A DNA stretch of 26,281 bases from an uncultured Phocaeicola sp. (GCA_948579315.1 CAPAOL010000043.1:1-26281); one strand, 5' to 3'. Shown: positions 7,158 through 15,557, counted from the first letter of the stretch. A program made the numbers and translations. Notes: generated from the letters alone by a model not told the origin.

Positions 7158-7936
7158 TATTTTGTAATCAAATTACTCATTTCACGCAAGCGGATTTTTG
7201 TCAATACCGCCTTGGTGTTCAGCGTGAAGTCACTATTCAAAATCCAACTGTAGTATCCGGGATCTTTCTTCAAAACCTCGGCTACAGACATTCCCTTATA
7301 TTTTCCGAAGTTGAACACTTCTACTCCGTTATCATCGTACACCATGCGTCCGGCAAAATCGACATTCTTGCTGAAACTTGAATAATCTGCCAGGAACGCA
7401 ATATCATTCTGAAGATCGGAGTAACGGTCGAGCTGTGCTTTCAGCACTTCGTACGTAGCCCGTGTATCTGCTTCGGCAGTGTGCGCGTCTTCCAAATTTT
7501 TGTCGCAATAGAACTTGTAGGCAGCAGACAGGGTGCGTTGTTCCATTTTGTGGAAGATGACCTGTACGTCTACAAATTTACGTTTTGTCATATCAATATC
7601 CACTCCGGCACGAAGAAACTCTTCGGCAAGGACAGGAATATCAAAACGGTTGGAATTAAATCCTGCCAAATCGCAACCTTCAATGTCTCGGGCTATGTTT
7701 TTCGCTACTTCTTTAAAAGTAGGACAATCTGCTACGTCGGCATCATAAATGCCATGTATAGCAGAGGATGCTTCCGGAATATGCATTTCTGGATTGATAC
7801 GTAATGTCTTTGCTTCTTCATTTCCATTCGGATATACTTTCAGATAGCAGATTTCAACAATTCGGTCTGTATTGATATTGGTTCCTGTTGTTTCTAAATC
7901 AAAGAAAACAATGGGGTTTTTCAGGTTTAATTTCAT
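7157..7936 (-). CDS. DnaQ-like DEDDh 3'-5' exonuclease
   Basis: A 259-residue exonuclease of the epsilon/RNase T family. All five DEDDh residues are visible: D13 and E15 in FFDLETTG, D99 in GFNSNRFDIPVL, H152 and D157 in AHTAEADTRAT. After the nuclease domain (~1-175), the C-terminus has FGKYKGMSVAEVLKKDPGYYSWI, like the small DUF3820-type domain fused to many Bacteroidota exonucleases. It lies between dnaN and coaBC, so a role in replication proofreading or repair is attractive, but no polymerase subunit is next to it and the substrate (DNA or RNA) cannot be told from sequence. Confidence 0.88.
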   Translation of the reverse strand: MKLNLKNPIVFFDLETTGTNINTDRIVEICYLKVYPNGNEEAKTLRINPEMHIPEASSAIHGIYDADVADCPTFKEVAKNIARDIEGCDLAGFNSNRFDIPVLAEEFLRAGVDIDMTKRKFVDVQVIFHKMEQRTLSAAYKFYCDKNLEDAHTAEADTRATYEVLKAQLDRYSDLQNDIAFLADYSSFSKNVDFAGRMVYDDNGVEVFNFGKYKGMSVAEVLKKDPGYYSWILNSDFTLNTKAVLTKIRLREMSNLITK

Positions 7937-7955
7937 TTCTGTTTATTTTATTGAG

Positions 7956-8041
7956 TCACCACAGAGGACGCAGAGGACACAGAGGGTTATTTAATAAATA
8001 TTCAAATTTATCCTCTGTGTCCTCTGCGTCCTCTGTGGTGA
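7956..8041. repeat. Perfect 30-bp inverted repeat between dnaN and the exonuclease
   Basis: Bases 7956-7985 pair without mismatch with 8012-8041 over a 26-base AT-rich loop. Each arm is itself built from repeats of CAGAGGAC(G/A), for example CACAGAGGACGCAGAGGACA. It lies 7 bases after the dnaN stop and about 20 before the exonuclease start, so it is transcribed in the middle of the run. It may act as a terminator or attenuator, protect the dnaN mRNA end, or be one copy of a dispersed intergenic repeat (similar CCACAGAG-type sequences are familiar from Bacteroides genomes). Confidence 0.85.
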
Positions 8042-8048
8042 ATTAACA

Positions 8049-9173
8049 TTAATCATTTAGCATCATCGGCATCAGCAACATCAGCAAGTCTTCGTTTTCT
8101 TCTTGCTCTACCGGGATGATTACTCCGGCACGTGAAGGATCTGCAAGTTCGATGACTACTTCATCTGCCGAAATATTGTTCAGTATGTCGATGAGGAATG
8201 TCGATTTGAAACCGATGCTCATTGCAGCACCTGCATACTGGCAAACTTGTGTTTCTTCGGCAGAAGTAGAGAAATCAATATCTTGTGCGGAAATCACAAT
8301 CTGGTTTTCCTGCATACGAAGTTTAATCAAACTGCTGGCTTGTGACGAGAAGATAGACACACGGCGCAAAGCTCCTACCAGCTGTTGGCGGTCTACGGTT
8401 ACTTTGTGCGGGTTGTTTTGCGGAATTACCGAGTTGTAGTTCGGGTAACGTCCTTCAATCAGGCGGCAAACCATCCGGTAGCTTTCGAGCATGAATACAG
8501 CGTTGCGTTCGTCAAATTCGATGGTCACTGTGCCTTGTTCTTTCGGCAAAAGATTCTTTAGCAATGTAGCCGGTTTCTTCGGAAGGATGAAGGCTGCACG
8601 CTCGTTGCCTTTGGCTGCCAACGTTTTGCAACGCACCAGTTTATGACCGTCCGAAGCAACCATTGTAATGTCTTCTGTTGTAATATCGAAATAAATACCG
8701 TTCATCACCGGACGAAGTTCATCATCGGCAGTAGCAAACACCGAACGGTTGATACCTCCCAGAAGTACGCTTGCTTCCATTTCTACGCGGACAGCATTAT
8801 CCCCCAGTGTAGCCGATTGCGGGAATTCATCCGCATTCTGCCCCATCAGGCTGTATTTTCCGTTCTGGTACTGCACCGTTATTTCATAATTATCCGGATT
8901 GATATCGAATGTGAGTGGTTGTTCCGGGATTTCTTTCAGTGCGTCAAGCAATGTTTTCGCTACTACGGCAAAACGCCCGTTCGTATCGCTCTCATTCACT
9001 TCTACGGTAGTCACCATCGTTGTTTCACTGTCGGATACAGTCACAGATAATGTTCCGTCTTCCAATTCGAAGAGGAAACAATCGAGAATTGGCAGCGCAT
9101 TTTTTGAATTAATAACACGGCTGATGGCCTGTAAATGGCTGGAAAGAGCAGTACTTGAAACGATAAATTTCAT
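8049..9173 (-). CDS. dnaN: DNA polymerase III beta subunit (sliding clamp)
   Basis: A 374-residue beta clamp that forms the ring tethering DNA polymerase III to DNA. The start MKFIVSSTALSSHLQAISRVI and blocks DGHKLVRCKT, EGRYPNYNSVIP and the C-terminal LLMPMMLND (equivalent of the usual P-M-R-L tail) are characteristic; three repeated clamp domains of ~120 residues fit the length. It has its own promoter at 9212-9243 and leads the minus-strand run of exonuclease, coaBC, recN and rlmB. Unlike many bacteria it is not next to dnaA or recF. Confidence 0.97.
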   Translation of the reverse strand: MKFIVSSTALSSHLQAISRVINSKNALPILDCFLFELEDGTLSVTVSDSETTMVTTVEVNESDTNGRFAVVAKTLLDALKEIPEQPLTFDINPDNYEITVQYQNGKYSLMGQNADEFPQSATLGDNAVRVEMEASVLLGGINRSVFATADDELRPVMNGIYFDITTEDITMVASDGHKLVRCKTLAAKGNERAAFILPKKPATLLKNLLPKEQGTVTIEFDERNAVFMLESYRMVCRLIEGRYPNYNSVIPQNNPHKVTVDRQQLVGALRRVSIFSSQASSLIKLRMQENQIVISAQDIDFSTSAEETQVCQYAGAAMSIGFKSTFLIDILNNISADEVVIELADPSRAGVIIPVEQEENEDLLMLLMPMMLND

Positions 9174-9211
9174 ATATTTTCGTGTATTTAAGTTTTAAAT
9201 GTTCTATCGCA

Positions 9212-9243
9212 CAAAGTTACGAAAAAAGATTGGGGCTGCCCAA
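9212..9243 (-). promoter_or_regulatory. Promoter of dnaN
   Basis: On the minus strand a perfect -7 TAACTTTG (9212-9219) is preceded 21 bases upstream by TTG (9241-9243). The spacer contains a small hairpin TTGGG-GCTG-CCCAA (about 9230-9243) that overlaps the -33 element and could bind a regulator. Predicted start near 9205, giving a leader of about 30 bases before dnaN. Confidence 0.7.
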
Positions 9244-9326
9244 TAAAAACAAAAGAAAAAACAGGTATTGTGCGAGGGATATTACTAAAAAATTGTAACT
9301 TCGCCGCAGAATTTAAAATTATCGCA

Positions 9327-9701
9327 ATGGAATTTACAGGAAAAATCATCGCTATCCTCCCCCCGAGAGGCGGAGTCTCAAAAACTAGCGGCAACGAGTG
9401 GAAATCACAAGAGTACGTTATCGAAAACCACGACCAATATCCGCGCAAAATGTGCTTCGACGTATTTGGCGCAGACAAAATCGAGCAGTTCAACATTCAA
9501 ATGGGCGAAGAATTGACTGTATCATTCGACGTTGACGCCCGTCAGTGGAATGATCGCTGGTTCAATAGTATCCGCGCATGGAAAGTAGAGCGTGTTAACA
9601 CAGGTGCTCCAATGGCTTCCGGTTCTCCCGTTCCTCCTCCAGCTCCATCGGCTATGCCGGAATTTACTCCGGGCGATGCCAAAGACGACCTGCCATTCTA
9701 A
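9327..9701 (+). CDS. DUF3127 family small protein with SSB-like acidic tail
   Basis: A 124-residue protein of the DUF3127 family, found in Bacteroidota. The Met at 9327 is chosen because MEFTGKIIAILPPRGG is the family start; the open frame continues upstream to 9270 but that stretch looks like untranslated leader. Residues ~1-90 have a beta-rich, OB-fold-like pattern (ENHDQYPRKMCFDVFG, LTVSFDVDARQWNDRW). A proline/alanine-rich linker (~91-112) then leads to the tail GDAKDDLPF. This layout of OB-like core, flexible linker and acidic DDLPF tip is the same as in single-stranded DNA-binding protein, whose tip recruits repair proteins. A nucleic-acid role is therefore plausible but inferred. It is divergent from dnaN and ends at a clear terminator. 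Confidence 0.85.
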   Translation: MEFTGKIIAILPPRGGVSKTSGNEWKSQEYVIENHDQYPRKMCFDVFGADKIEQFNIQMGEELTVSFDVDARQWNDRWFNSIRAWKVERVNTGAPMASGSPVPPPAPSAMPEFTPGDAKDDLPF

Positions 9702-9732
9702 ACCGAAAGTCATTCGTTCGACGAATAAGCAT

Positions 9733-9775
9733 AAAAAAACTCCCGATAGGATTAAACTCCATCGGGAGTTTTTTT
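9733..9775 (+). terminator. Intrinsic terminator after the DUF3127 gene
   Basis: ACTCCCGAT (9739-9747) pairs with ATCGGGAGT (9761-9769), flanked by an A-run on the left and seven T on the right (9769-9775). The A and T runs can extend the stem. It starts 32 bases after the stop codon. Confidence 0.92.
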
Positions 9776-9808
9776 ATCTCCTTTTCTCCCGAAAAAAAAC
9801 AAATCTTT

Positions 9809-9847
9809 TTCTTCTTCTTTTTCATCTTCAGAAGAAGAATTTTTTTT
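9809..9847 (+). terminator. Second terminator-like hairpin
   Basis: TTCTTCTTCT (9809-9818) can pair with AGAAGAAGAA (9830-9839), followed by a run of eight T (9840-9847). It is AT-rich, so the stem is weak. It could back up the terminator at 9733-9775. Confidence 0.4.
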
Positions 9848-9874
9848 ATTTATTTCTTTGTTTATAATGGGGGA

Positions 9875-9928
9875 TGAATTTTTCTGTATATTTTACGTAT
9901 TTTCCGTGAATTTTTCTGTATATTTTAC
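9875..9928. repeat. 22-bp direct repeat in the intergenic region
   Basis: A perfect 22-base sequence starting TGAATTTTTCTGTATATT occurs at 9875-9896 and again at 9907-9928, a period of 32 bases. The core TGTATATTTTAC could be an operator-like half-site, but no gene starts next to it. Confidence 0.8.
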
Positions 9929-10195
9929 AGATTCAAATGTTAAAATCGCTCATAATAAGCTGACTATATGACTATTATAAGCACACATATAAAAACGGCA
10001 AAAACGCAAACAGAAAAAAACAAAAAGGCGTTTCTCCAAAAGCAGAACGCACACCAAAAAGCATGGGTCAATGGAGCAAAAAAACGATAAACAGCATCTT
10101 GAAAATGTATGGAGGAAGCCGGCAAAGTTTATGGATAATCCAGCCAAAAGCTATGGAGGTTTTCAGAAAAATGATCGCAGACAAACGATGATTTT
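9929..10195. other. Intergenic region without recognised gene
   Basis: About 270 bases, A-rich on the plus strand, lie between the direct repeat and the stop codon of the next gene. A short plus-strand frame at 10071-10259 runs into the antisense of that gene and has no family resemblance. No strong terminator for the minus-strand gene was found here. Confidence 0.4.
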
Positions 10196-11770
10196 TTATT
10201 CTGATTTATATTTTAAAACAATAGTAGGATATACCATTCCGTCTGCACAGGCAAACTGAACAAAGAGGGTGAAATGACGGAAGAAGTCGGCGTTGCGCAG
10301 AAAGAAATCCGGTACCAAACGAACGTGATTTTCTGATTGTTGGAATATGTGGTCGAAATCCGCCATCAGCATAAAATGATAGGAATCGGACAAATGATCC
10401 ATGCCTGTCTGATAGGCCATCGCTCCATCGAGCACCTCACCTTTATCCAGCTGGCGGATATAATGCGCGAGAGCATCCGCATCAGGAGCGAGCAACAAGC
10501 GCCCGCCATAGAAGGCTGCATATACATCCAAGGTTGGTTCCGCAAAACTGGTTAGTTGTTCAAACAACGTTGTTTGAGGCAACCGATAGATAGGATATGC
10601 TTTATTTACAGTATAACAAAAAGTTATACGCGGATTTCTTCTTCCTTCGTCCGCCGGAGCTGCATCAACAAGGGCACGAAGCATTCGCTCGGCTTCCGTT
10701 ATATCTGCCACCGACAGGCTCAAGACTGCCGCTGCACCCTGCAAAGTATCTTCACGCTGAAAGAGACAGGCAACCAAATCCTGCCCGGCATTTTCTATCA
10801 GATAGCGCGAAAACTCTTTATCCCTATTTTGGACTTCGCTCGTGCGGGCAGCCACACTCTGTTCCTGGGCATTTCCATAAGAAAGCAGAGACACCCAGTC
10901 CGCAATCCCTTGCCGGCTGAAATAGAAAGCAGTAGATGGCAACACTTCTCCCGGAAATCCCTTGACGGATTGTTGCTGGCGAAGCTGGTTTATAAACGCA
11001 AAGCAAGTGTCTGCATCGTGAGTGATGCCGGAGAAATAGATGAAATCATCTTTCATCTTCATGTCAAATTCCGTCCATCCCATCATCCCTTTCATACGGG
11101 TATAGACTGTAGCAACCGCCGCACTTTTCTTGGGAGCACGTATTTCTGTAAAGGTAGAATCATCAGCCAACGATTTTCCACTTTTATACGTATCAATAAC
11201 GTTTTCAATCAGTTTTTTCTGAAAGCTCAATGCCATAAAATCGGATGTCAGATAGCAGGCAAGAAAATCACCGTCCGCCATCGGATAAATGACAATTTCT
11301 TCTCCTTTGTAAATAAATGTTTTCGGCGGATAAAGTGAGGATATATATTTGCGCACAAATCTGTCTACCAGCTCCTTATCTCCATTCCCCAATCTGCAAT
11401 AGAGTACTTGGTTACGTTCGTTATCCGGTTCGTGGAAACTAATCAGCATTTGATTCATTTGCCGGCTCAAACCGTGGGGAGTATCCTCCAAAAGGGCATA
11501 AAGACCCTGTTTCAGATAAGAAAAGAGTTTGGATACATGAAGATATTGCTGATTTTTACTGCAAGTCAGTTCATCGACTTCTGCTACAAATTCAAGCACG
11601 TCATCAGTAACGAATACTGCTGAAGTTGTAGACGGCACTAGTTCATAAAGATTAAAATCTTTATGCCCTTCAGCCGCCGACAGTCTAAAAAAAGAGTACA
11701 ATGCGAAACCTGAGCACAAAAGTACAACAGAAGACGTGATCGCTATTTTCACTATCGTACGAAGTTTCAT
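10196..11770 (-). CDS. Uncharacterised membrane-anchored protein
   Basis: A 524-residue protein I do not recognise with confidence; it may belong to a DUF3352-like group of Bacteroidota proteins. Residues ~9-30 (IAITSSVVLLCSGFALYSFF) form one membrane segment; no lipobox cysteine is placed correctly, so it is probably an uncleaved anchor with the rest in the periplasm. The body is an alternating alpha/beta chain without catalytic motifs. Two halves show similar local patterns (DFLACYLTSDFMALSFQKKLI near 190; DVYAAFYGGRLLLAPDADALAHYI near 430), which may be a duplicated domain. It has its own consensus promoter at 11797-11826, separate from the metallo-hydrolase upstream. Confidence 0.7.
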   Translation of the reverse strand: MKLRTIVKIAITSSVVLLCSGFALYSFFRLSAAEGHKDFNLYELVPSTTSAVFVTDDVLEFVAEVDELTCSKNQQYLHVSKLFSYLKQGLYALLEDTPHGLSRQMNQMLISFHEPDNERNQVLYCRLGNGDKELVDRFVRKYISSLYPPKTFIYKGEEIVIYPMADGDFLACYLTSDFMALSFQKKLIENVIDTYKSGKSLADDSTFTEIRAPKKSAAVATVYTRMKGMMGWTEFDMKMKDDFIYFSGITHDADTCFAFINQLRQQQSVKGFPGEVLPSTAFYFSRQGIADWVSLLSYGNAQEQSVAARTSEVQNRDKEFSRYLIENAGQDLVACLFQREDTLQGAAAVLSLSVADITEAERMLRALVDAAPADEGRRNPRITFCYTVNKAYPIYRLPQTTLFEQLTSFAEPTLDVYAAFYGGRLLLAPDADALAHYIRQLDKGEVLDGAMAYQTGMDHLSDSYHFMLMADFDHIFQQSENHVRLVPDFFLRNADFFRHFTLFVQFACADGMVYPTIVLKYKSE

Positions 11771-11796
11771 AATATTCGCTGTTTATCGGCTAGGTG

Positions 11797-11826
11797 CAAA
11801 AATAATAATTTCTACAAAGAAAACAA
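11797..11826 (-). promoter_or_regulatory. Promoter of the membrane-anchored protein gene
   Basis: On the minus strand a perfect -7 TATTTTTG (11797-11804) follows a -33 TTG (11824-11826, inside TTTTG) at exactly 19 bases. The leader to the start codon at 11770 is about 20 bases. Confidence 0.75.
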
Positions 11827-11853
11827 AACTTTTACTAAAAACTTCACCAATAA

Positions 11854-12612
11854 TCAAAGATAGATATCCAATCCGTCGAATGCCAGGTGAATATTTTCCG
11901 GAAGACTCTTTTCCACTTCCGCATGCAAGCCCATATCATGGCTCATGTGTATAAAGTATGTCTCCTTTGCCTGAATACGCTGCGCCACCGCCAATGCTTC
12001 TTCCAAATTTTGGTGAGTAGGATGCGAGGCGACGCGAAGTGCATTCATTACCAAAACATCTATTCCTGCCAATTGTTCATAGGATTCTTCGGGCATGGTC
12101 AACATATCGGTGATATACCCCAACTGCCCGATACGATACCCCAGAATCGGCAATCGGCCATGCATCACACGCAGAGGAAGCACTTCTGTATGATTTATAG
12201 AAAAGGAGTGTCCTACCGAAATTTCCTGTAAAGGAATATCGGGAACACCCGGATAACGACGATCCACAAAGCAATAAGGCATACGCAAACGAAATCCCCG
12301 TGCTACATAGTCTTCCGCATAAATAGGCACGGAACCAAACCGGCAAAACGGACGTAAATCGTCTAATCCGCCTACGTGGTCATAATGTTCGTGCGTAATG
12401 AGTACACCATCTATCCTCTCAAAAGGAAGATGCAATACCTGTGTCCGAAAATCAGGACCACAATCTATCAAAATCCGCGCGTCATCGGTCTCCACAATAG
12501 CAGATGCACGCGATCGATTATCTTTCGGATCGGAGGAAGTACACACCGGACATGTACAGCCGATCTGAGGCACTCCTGTCGATGTTCCACTTCCTATAAT
12601 TCTTACTTTCAC
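11854..12612 (-). CDS. PhnP-like metallo-beta-lactamase-fold hydrolase
   Basis: A 252-residue MBL-fold hydrolase. The N-terminal GSGTSTGVPQIGCTCPVC holds C19, C21 and C24, placed as in the structural zinc site of PhnP (cyclic phosphodiesterase). The active-site metal motif is H74-E-H76-Y-D78-H79 in ITHEHYDHVGGLDDLR. Later ligands are the His in RVMHGR, the Asp in YITDM and the His in FIHMSHDMGLH. These support a two-metal phosphodiesterase acting in the cytoplasm, probably on a small cyclic phosphate or similar ester. There are no phosphonate (phn) genes nearby, so the PhnP substrate is not implied. It follows murB by 10 bases and is likely co-transcribed. Confidence 0.87.
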   Translation of the reverse strand: MKVRIIGSGTSTGVPQIGCTCPVCTSSDPKDNRSRASAIVETDDARILIDCGPDFRTQVLHLPFERIDGVLITHEHYDHVGGLDDLRPFCRFGSVPIYAEDYVARGFRLRMPYCFVDRRYPGVPDIPLQEISVGHSFSINHTEVLPLRVMHGRLPILGYRIGQLGYITDMLTMPEESYEQLAGIDVLVMNALRVASHPTHQNLEEALAVAQRIQAKETYFIHMSHDMGLHAEVEKSLPENIHLAFDGLDIYL

Positions 12613-12622
12613 TTGTTTATTC

Positions 12623-13615
12623 TCAATTTATAAAGTTGACTTCCGGATGAATATCAATGCCGAACTTCTCACGAACAGAGGCACGGACTGCATCTGATAG
12701 CGCAATGATATCACTACCTTTTGCTCCGCCACGATTCACCAGTACCAGTGCTTGTTTATCATGCACGGCAGCCGGCCCCAAGGCTTTTCCCTTCCAGCCG
12801 CACTGATCAATCATCCACCCTGCCGGAATCTTGACGCGACCGTTAGCCAGTTCATAATAGGGCATGTGGGGATATTCTTGTTGCAAGGCTTCCAGTTTTT
12901 CTTTCGACACAATAGGGTTCATAAAGAAACTGCCGGCATTACCCATCACTTTCGGATCGGGCAACTTGCTCTCGCGAATACCAATAATCACCTTACGCAC
13001 AACAGGTAGTGTCAGTGCCGGATATTTTTCAAGCTCCTGCCGAATGGTACCATAATCCAACGCATAATGCTCTTCTTTACTTAGCCGAAAACGGACATAA
13101 GTAACAAAAGCCGATTTGTTTTCCGGACGTTTGAAGATGCTGTCGCGGTAGGTATATCCACATTCATCCACTGAATAAACGCGTTCTTCAGCTTGAATGT
13201 TCACCGTTTCCACAGCGGTTATCAGATCTTTTACCTCAACGCCATAGGCTCCGATATTCTGCACTGCGCTTGCCCCTACCTCACCGGGAATCAGCGACAG
13301 GTTCTCCGCTCCATACCATCCGTGCTCTACACAATAGGCCACAAAGTCATCCCATACTACCCCTGCTCCCACTCGCACTGATACAGAGCGGGCATCTTCT
13401 TCCGTCACTTCGATTCCTTCAATGCGGGAATGTAATATCAGCCCATCGTAATCTTTGGTAAACAACAAGTTACTGCCACCACCAATATGCAAAAAAGGTG
13501 TCGTAATGGCACCTTGCGCAATCAGCTTCTTCAGTTCTTCAACCGAAGTGTACTCTAAAAAACGATCGGCATTGACATCTATGCCGAATGTGTTGTAGGG
13601 TAAAAGAGAATACAT
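12623..13615 (-). CDS. murB: UDP-N-acetylenolpyruvoylglucosamine reductase
   Basis: A 330-residue type I MurB, the FAD and NADPH enzyme that reduces enolpyruvyl-UDP-GlcNAc to UDP-MurNAc in peptidoglycan synthesis. The FAD-binding part shows NTFGIDVNADRF, FLHIGGGSNLLF and PGEVGASAVQNIGAYG. The substrate domain has the catalytic set R157 (YRDSIFK), S229 (GNAGSFFMNP) and E325 (HPEVNFIN), the same as in E. coli, and the YGxxIRxE-type segment (DYGTIRQEL) of the long type. It stands alone from other mur genes, upstream of the metallo-hydrolase. Confidence 0.96.
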   Translation of the reverse strand: MYSLLPYNTFGIDVNADRFLEYTSVEELKKLIAQGAITTPFLHIGGGSNLLFTKDYDGLILHSRIEGIEVTEEDARSVSVRVGAGVVWDDFVAYCVEHGWYGAENLSLIPGEVGASAVQNIGAYGVEVKDLITAVETVNIQAEERVYSVDECGYTYRDSIFKRPENKSAFVTYVRFRLSKEEHYALDYGTIRQELEKYPALTLPVVRKVIIGIRESKLPDPKVMGNAGSFFMNPIVSKEKLEALQQEYPHMPYYELANGRVKIPAGWMIDQCGWKGKALGPAAVHDKQALVLVNRGGAKGSDIIALSDAVRASVREKFGIDIHPEVNFIN

Positions 13616-13716
13616 ATATTTTTAATTATAAGTTATATCGTTATTCGTTATAAGCCGACAAACACAATTATTATCATTCACTACAAGGCTATTTGCTATC
13701 GTGTATACGACTTGCA

Positions 13717-14565
13717 TCAAATGCTTGTATCTTCAAACTTATACAATTCCCATTCTCCGGCTTTGCGACGGAAATAGAGGATATTGGAAAAACCATTACC
13801 GATACCTTTCAACGCCAGGATTTTCGTTGGTGAATCATCGTCATTCCGTTGTCCGTAATTGATATTAGAAAGACGATCGGCAGGAAGTCCCGGTTTAAAA
13901 GCGAACCACTGATTAAGGTCTAGAGTGGTCTCCAGAATAGAAAAATCATCATCCGGATCGGTGGTTATAAAAGCCAGAGGCTCACACACACGCTTACTTT
14001 GAAAAAGGCTATCTGCGGCAAAGTGTCCGAAAAACTCCACGAAATTTTCATTATCATCTTGCTTAATGGGACGCAGATTAATTGCCTCCAGTATCCATGC
14101 CCCTTTGATACGCTCAAAATAGTATTTCTTCACCATTCGTGTTTTCACAAACACCCATTCTACCTGTACGGAAGTGAGGGAGGTATCTCCTACTAAATCC
14201 ATATCTTCCTCTCTATCAAACAGAAGCGTATAACAATACTGTTTGGTAAACAAGTCATCATGCTTCCAATTACGCTCCTCAATATTCGTTTTTTTATCCC
14301 CATTGTAGTAAGGCAACGGAAATTTCACGCGCTGACGCTGCAACACATCATCGGAAGCAAAATTGTAGATAAAATCATCGAAAGATTCATCTGCCTGTAT
14401 AGGTTGCGGATCTTCCGGCGATTCATCACAGTGAATAGAATCGGCTACCTGCCGGATAGAATCCACCTCTTTTGTGATAGATGCGAAGGGGTCAATGTGT
14501 GTTTTCTTGTTTCCACAAGCGCCCAGTATACCGAGCAACATGACCCCTACAATTAGTTTTTTCAT
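13717..14565 (-). CDS. Lipoprotein with two NTF2-like (DUF4348-like) repeats
   Basis: A 282-residue lipoprotein. The signal peptide ends in the lipobox LGAC with C17, so it is lipid-anchored in the envelope. The mature part seems to hold two related domains of ~100 residues: FDDFIYNFASDDVLQRQRV (from ~62) matches FVEFFGHFAADSLFQSKRV (from ~172) closely, and each is followed by a beta-rich segment ending in aromatic/Lys patterns (GAWILEAINLRP; GEWELYKFEDTS). This fits the NTF2-like DUF4348 family of Bacteroidota, which I assign with moderate confidence; no catalytic residues can be named. Its start overlaps the dehydrogenase stop by one base (TAATG), so the two are translationally coupled. Confidence 0.75.
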   Translation of the reverse strand: MKKLIVGVMLLGILGACGNKKTHIDPFASITKEVDSIRQVADSIHCDESPEDPQPIQADESFDDFIYNFASDDVLQRQRVKFPLPYYNGDKKTNIEERNWKHDDLFTKQYCYTLLFDREEDMDLVGDTSLTSVQVEWVFVKTRMVKKYYFERIKGAWILEAINLRPIKQDDNENFVEFFGHFAADSLFQSKRVCEPLAFITTDPDDDFSILETTLDLNQWFAFKPGLPADRLSNINYGQRNDDDSPTKILALKGIGNGFSNILYFRRKAGEWELYKFEDTSI

Positions 14566-15518
14566 TATTTTAGTTTCTCTCTTAACTTTTCAAGCATATC
14601 TACCGTCATGCTTTCCAAATCGTAGGCCGGCTTCCATCCCCACTCTTCACGAGCGCAGGTGTCATCCAAACTATCGGGCCAGCTATCGGCTATGCGCTGT
14701 TTCAAAGGATCTATATCATAGATCATCTCAAACTGCGGTACATGCTTCCTGATAGCCTGATAGATCGTCTCTGGGTCGAAACTCATAGAGGCGATATTGA
14801 AAGCATTGCGGTGTATCAATTTTGTCGGATCGGCTTCCATCAGCGTAATTGCTGCGTTCAGCGCATCCGGCATGTACATCATATCCATCAGAGTGCCTTG
14901 CTTAATGGGGCACACAAATTTTTCTCCTTTCACCGCCGAGTAATAAATATCGACAGCATAATCGGTCGTACCTCCTCCCGGAGGAGTCACATTCGAAATA
15001 ATGCCCGGAAAACGGACAGCACGGGTATCGACACCGTATTTATTAAAATAGTAATCACTTAGCAACTCAGTCGTTACCTTGGTGACTCCATACATGGTAC
15101 GCGGACGCTGAATAGTGTCCTGCGGTGTTTTTGTATGAGGCGTACTAGCGCCAAACGAACCGATAGAGCTCGGAGTAAACACTGCACATCCTTGTTCGCG
15201 TGCTACCTCCAGCACATTCCATAATCCATCGATGCCTATTTTCCAGGCCAGCTTGGGCTTAGACTCGGCAACTACAGACAGCAGAGCAGCCAAATTATAA
15301 ATTGTATCAATGTGGTACTCTTTTACCACAGATGCAATCGCCTCTCCATCCGTTACATCAGCAATTGCCGACGGTCCGGATTCCTTTAATTCCCCTTTAG
15401 GTTCTGCACCTGGAATATAACCTGCTACTACATTTGCATTTCCGTAACGTTTACGTAGCTCCATCGTTAGCTCCGACCCTATCTGTCCGGTAGCTCCAAT
15501 AATCAAAATGTGTTCCAT
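14565..15518 (-). CDS. tdh: L-threonine 3-dehydrogenase, epimerase-like (short-chain) type
   Basis: A 317-residue extended short-chain dehydrogenase with the NAD motif GATGQIG (8-14) and catalytic Y143/K147 (MYGVTK) after the serine pair in FTPSSIGSFG. The run RFPGIISNVTPPGGGTTDYA and the sugar-epimerase-like fold match the UDP-galactose-epimerase-type threonine dehydrogenase, not the zinc enzyme of E. coli. It oxidises L-threonine to 2-amino-3-ketobutyrate with NAD+. The divergent kbl gene encodes the enzyme that uses this unstable product, which strongly supports the assignment. A -7 candidate TTACTTTG (one mismatch) lies at 15558-15565. It shares a one-base overlap with the lipoprotein gene downstream. 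Confidence 0.92.
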   Translation of the reverse strand: MEHILIIGATGQIGSELTMELRKRYGNANVVAGYIPGAEPKGELKESGPSAIADVTDGEAIASVVKEYHIDTIYNLAALLSVVAESKPKLAWKIGIDGLWNVLEVAREQGCAVFTPSSIGSFGASTPHTKTPQDTIQRPRTMYGVTKVTTELLSDYYFNKYGVDTRAVRFPGIISNVTPPGGGTTDYAVDIYYSAVKGEKFVCPIKQGTLMDMMYMPDALNAAITLMEADPTKLIHRNAFNIASMSFDPETIYQAIRKHVPQFEMIYDIDPLKQRIADSWPDSLDDTCAREEWGWKPAYDLESMTVDMLEKLREKLK

Positions 15519-15557
15519 TTTTTCTTCTGACTTAGAATATCAAGCTTAAATAGTGCA

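Noticed and set aside
9270..9326. Upstream start for the DUF3127 protein
   Set aside because: The 19 extra residues overlap the likely promoter/leader (TAACTTCG near 9296) and do not match the family start MEFTGK.
10071..10259. 62-residue plus-strand frame in the gap before 10196
   Set aside because: Charged, low-complexity translation with no recognisable family, ending inside the antisense of a real gene; no promoter found.
10556..11338. 260-residue open frame on the plus strand
   Set aside because: Entirely antisense to the membrane-anchored protein gene, which has a signal/anchor segment and its own consensus promoter; the plus-strand product looks random.
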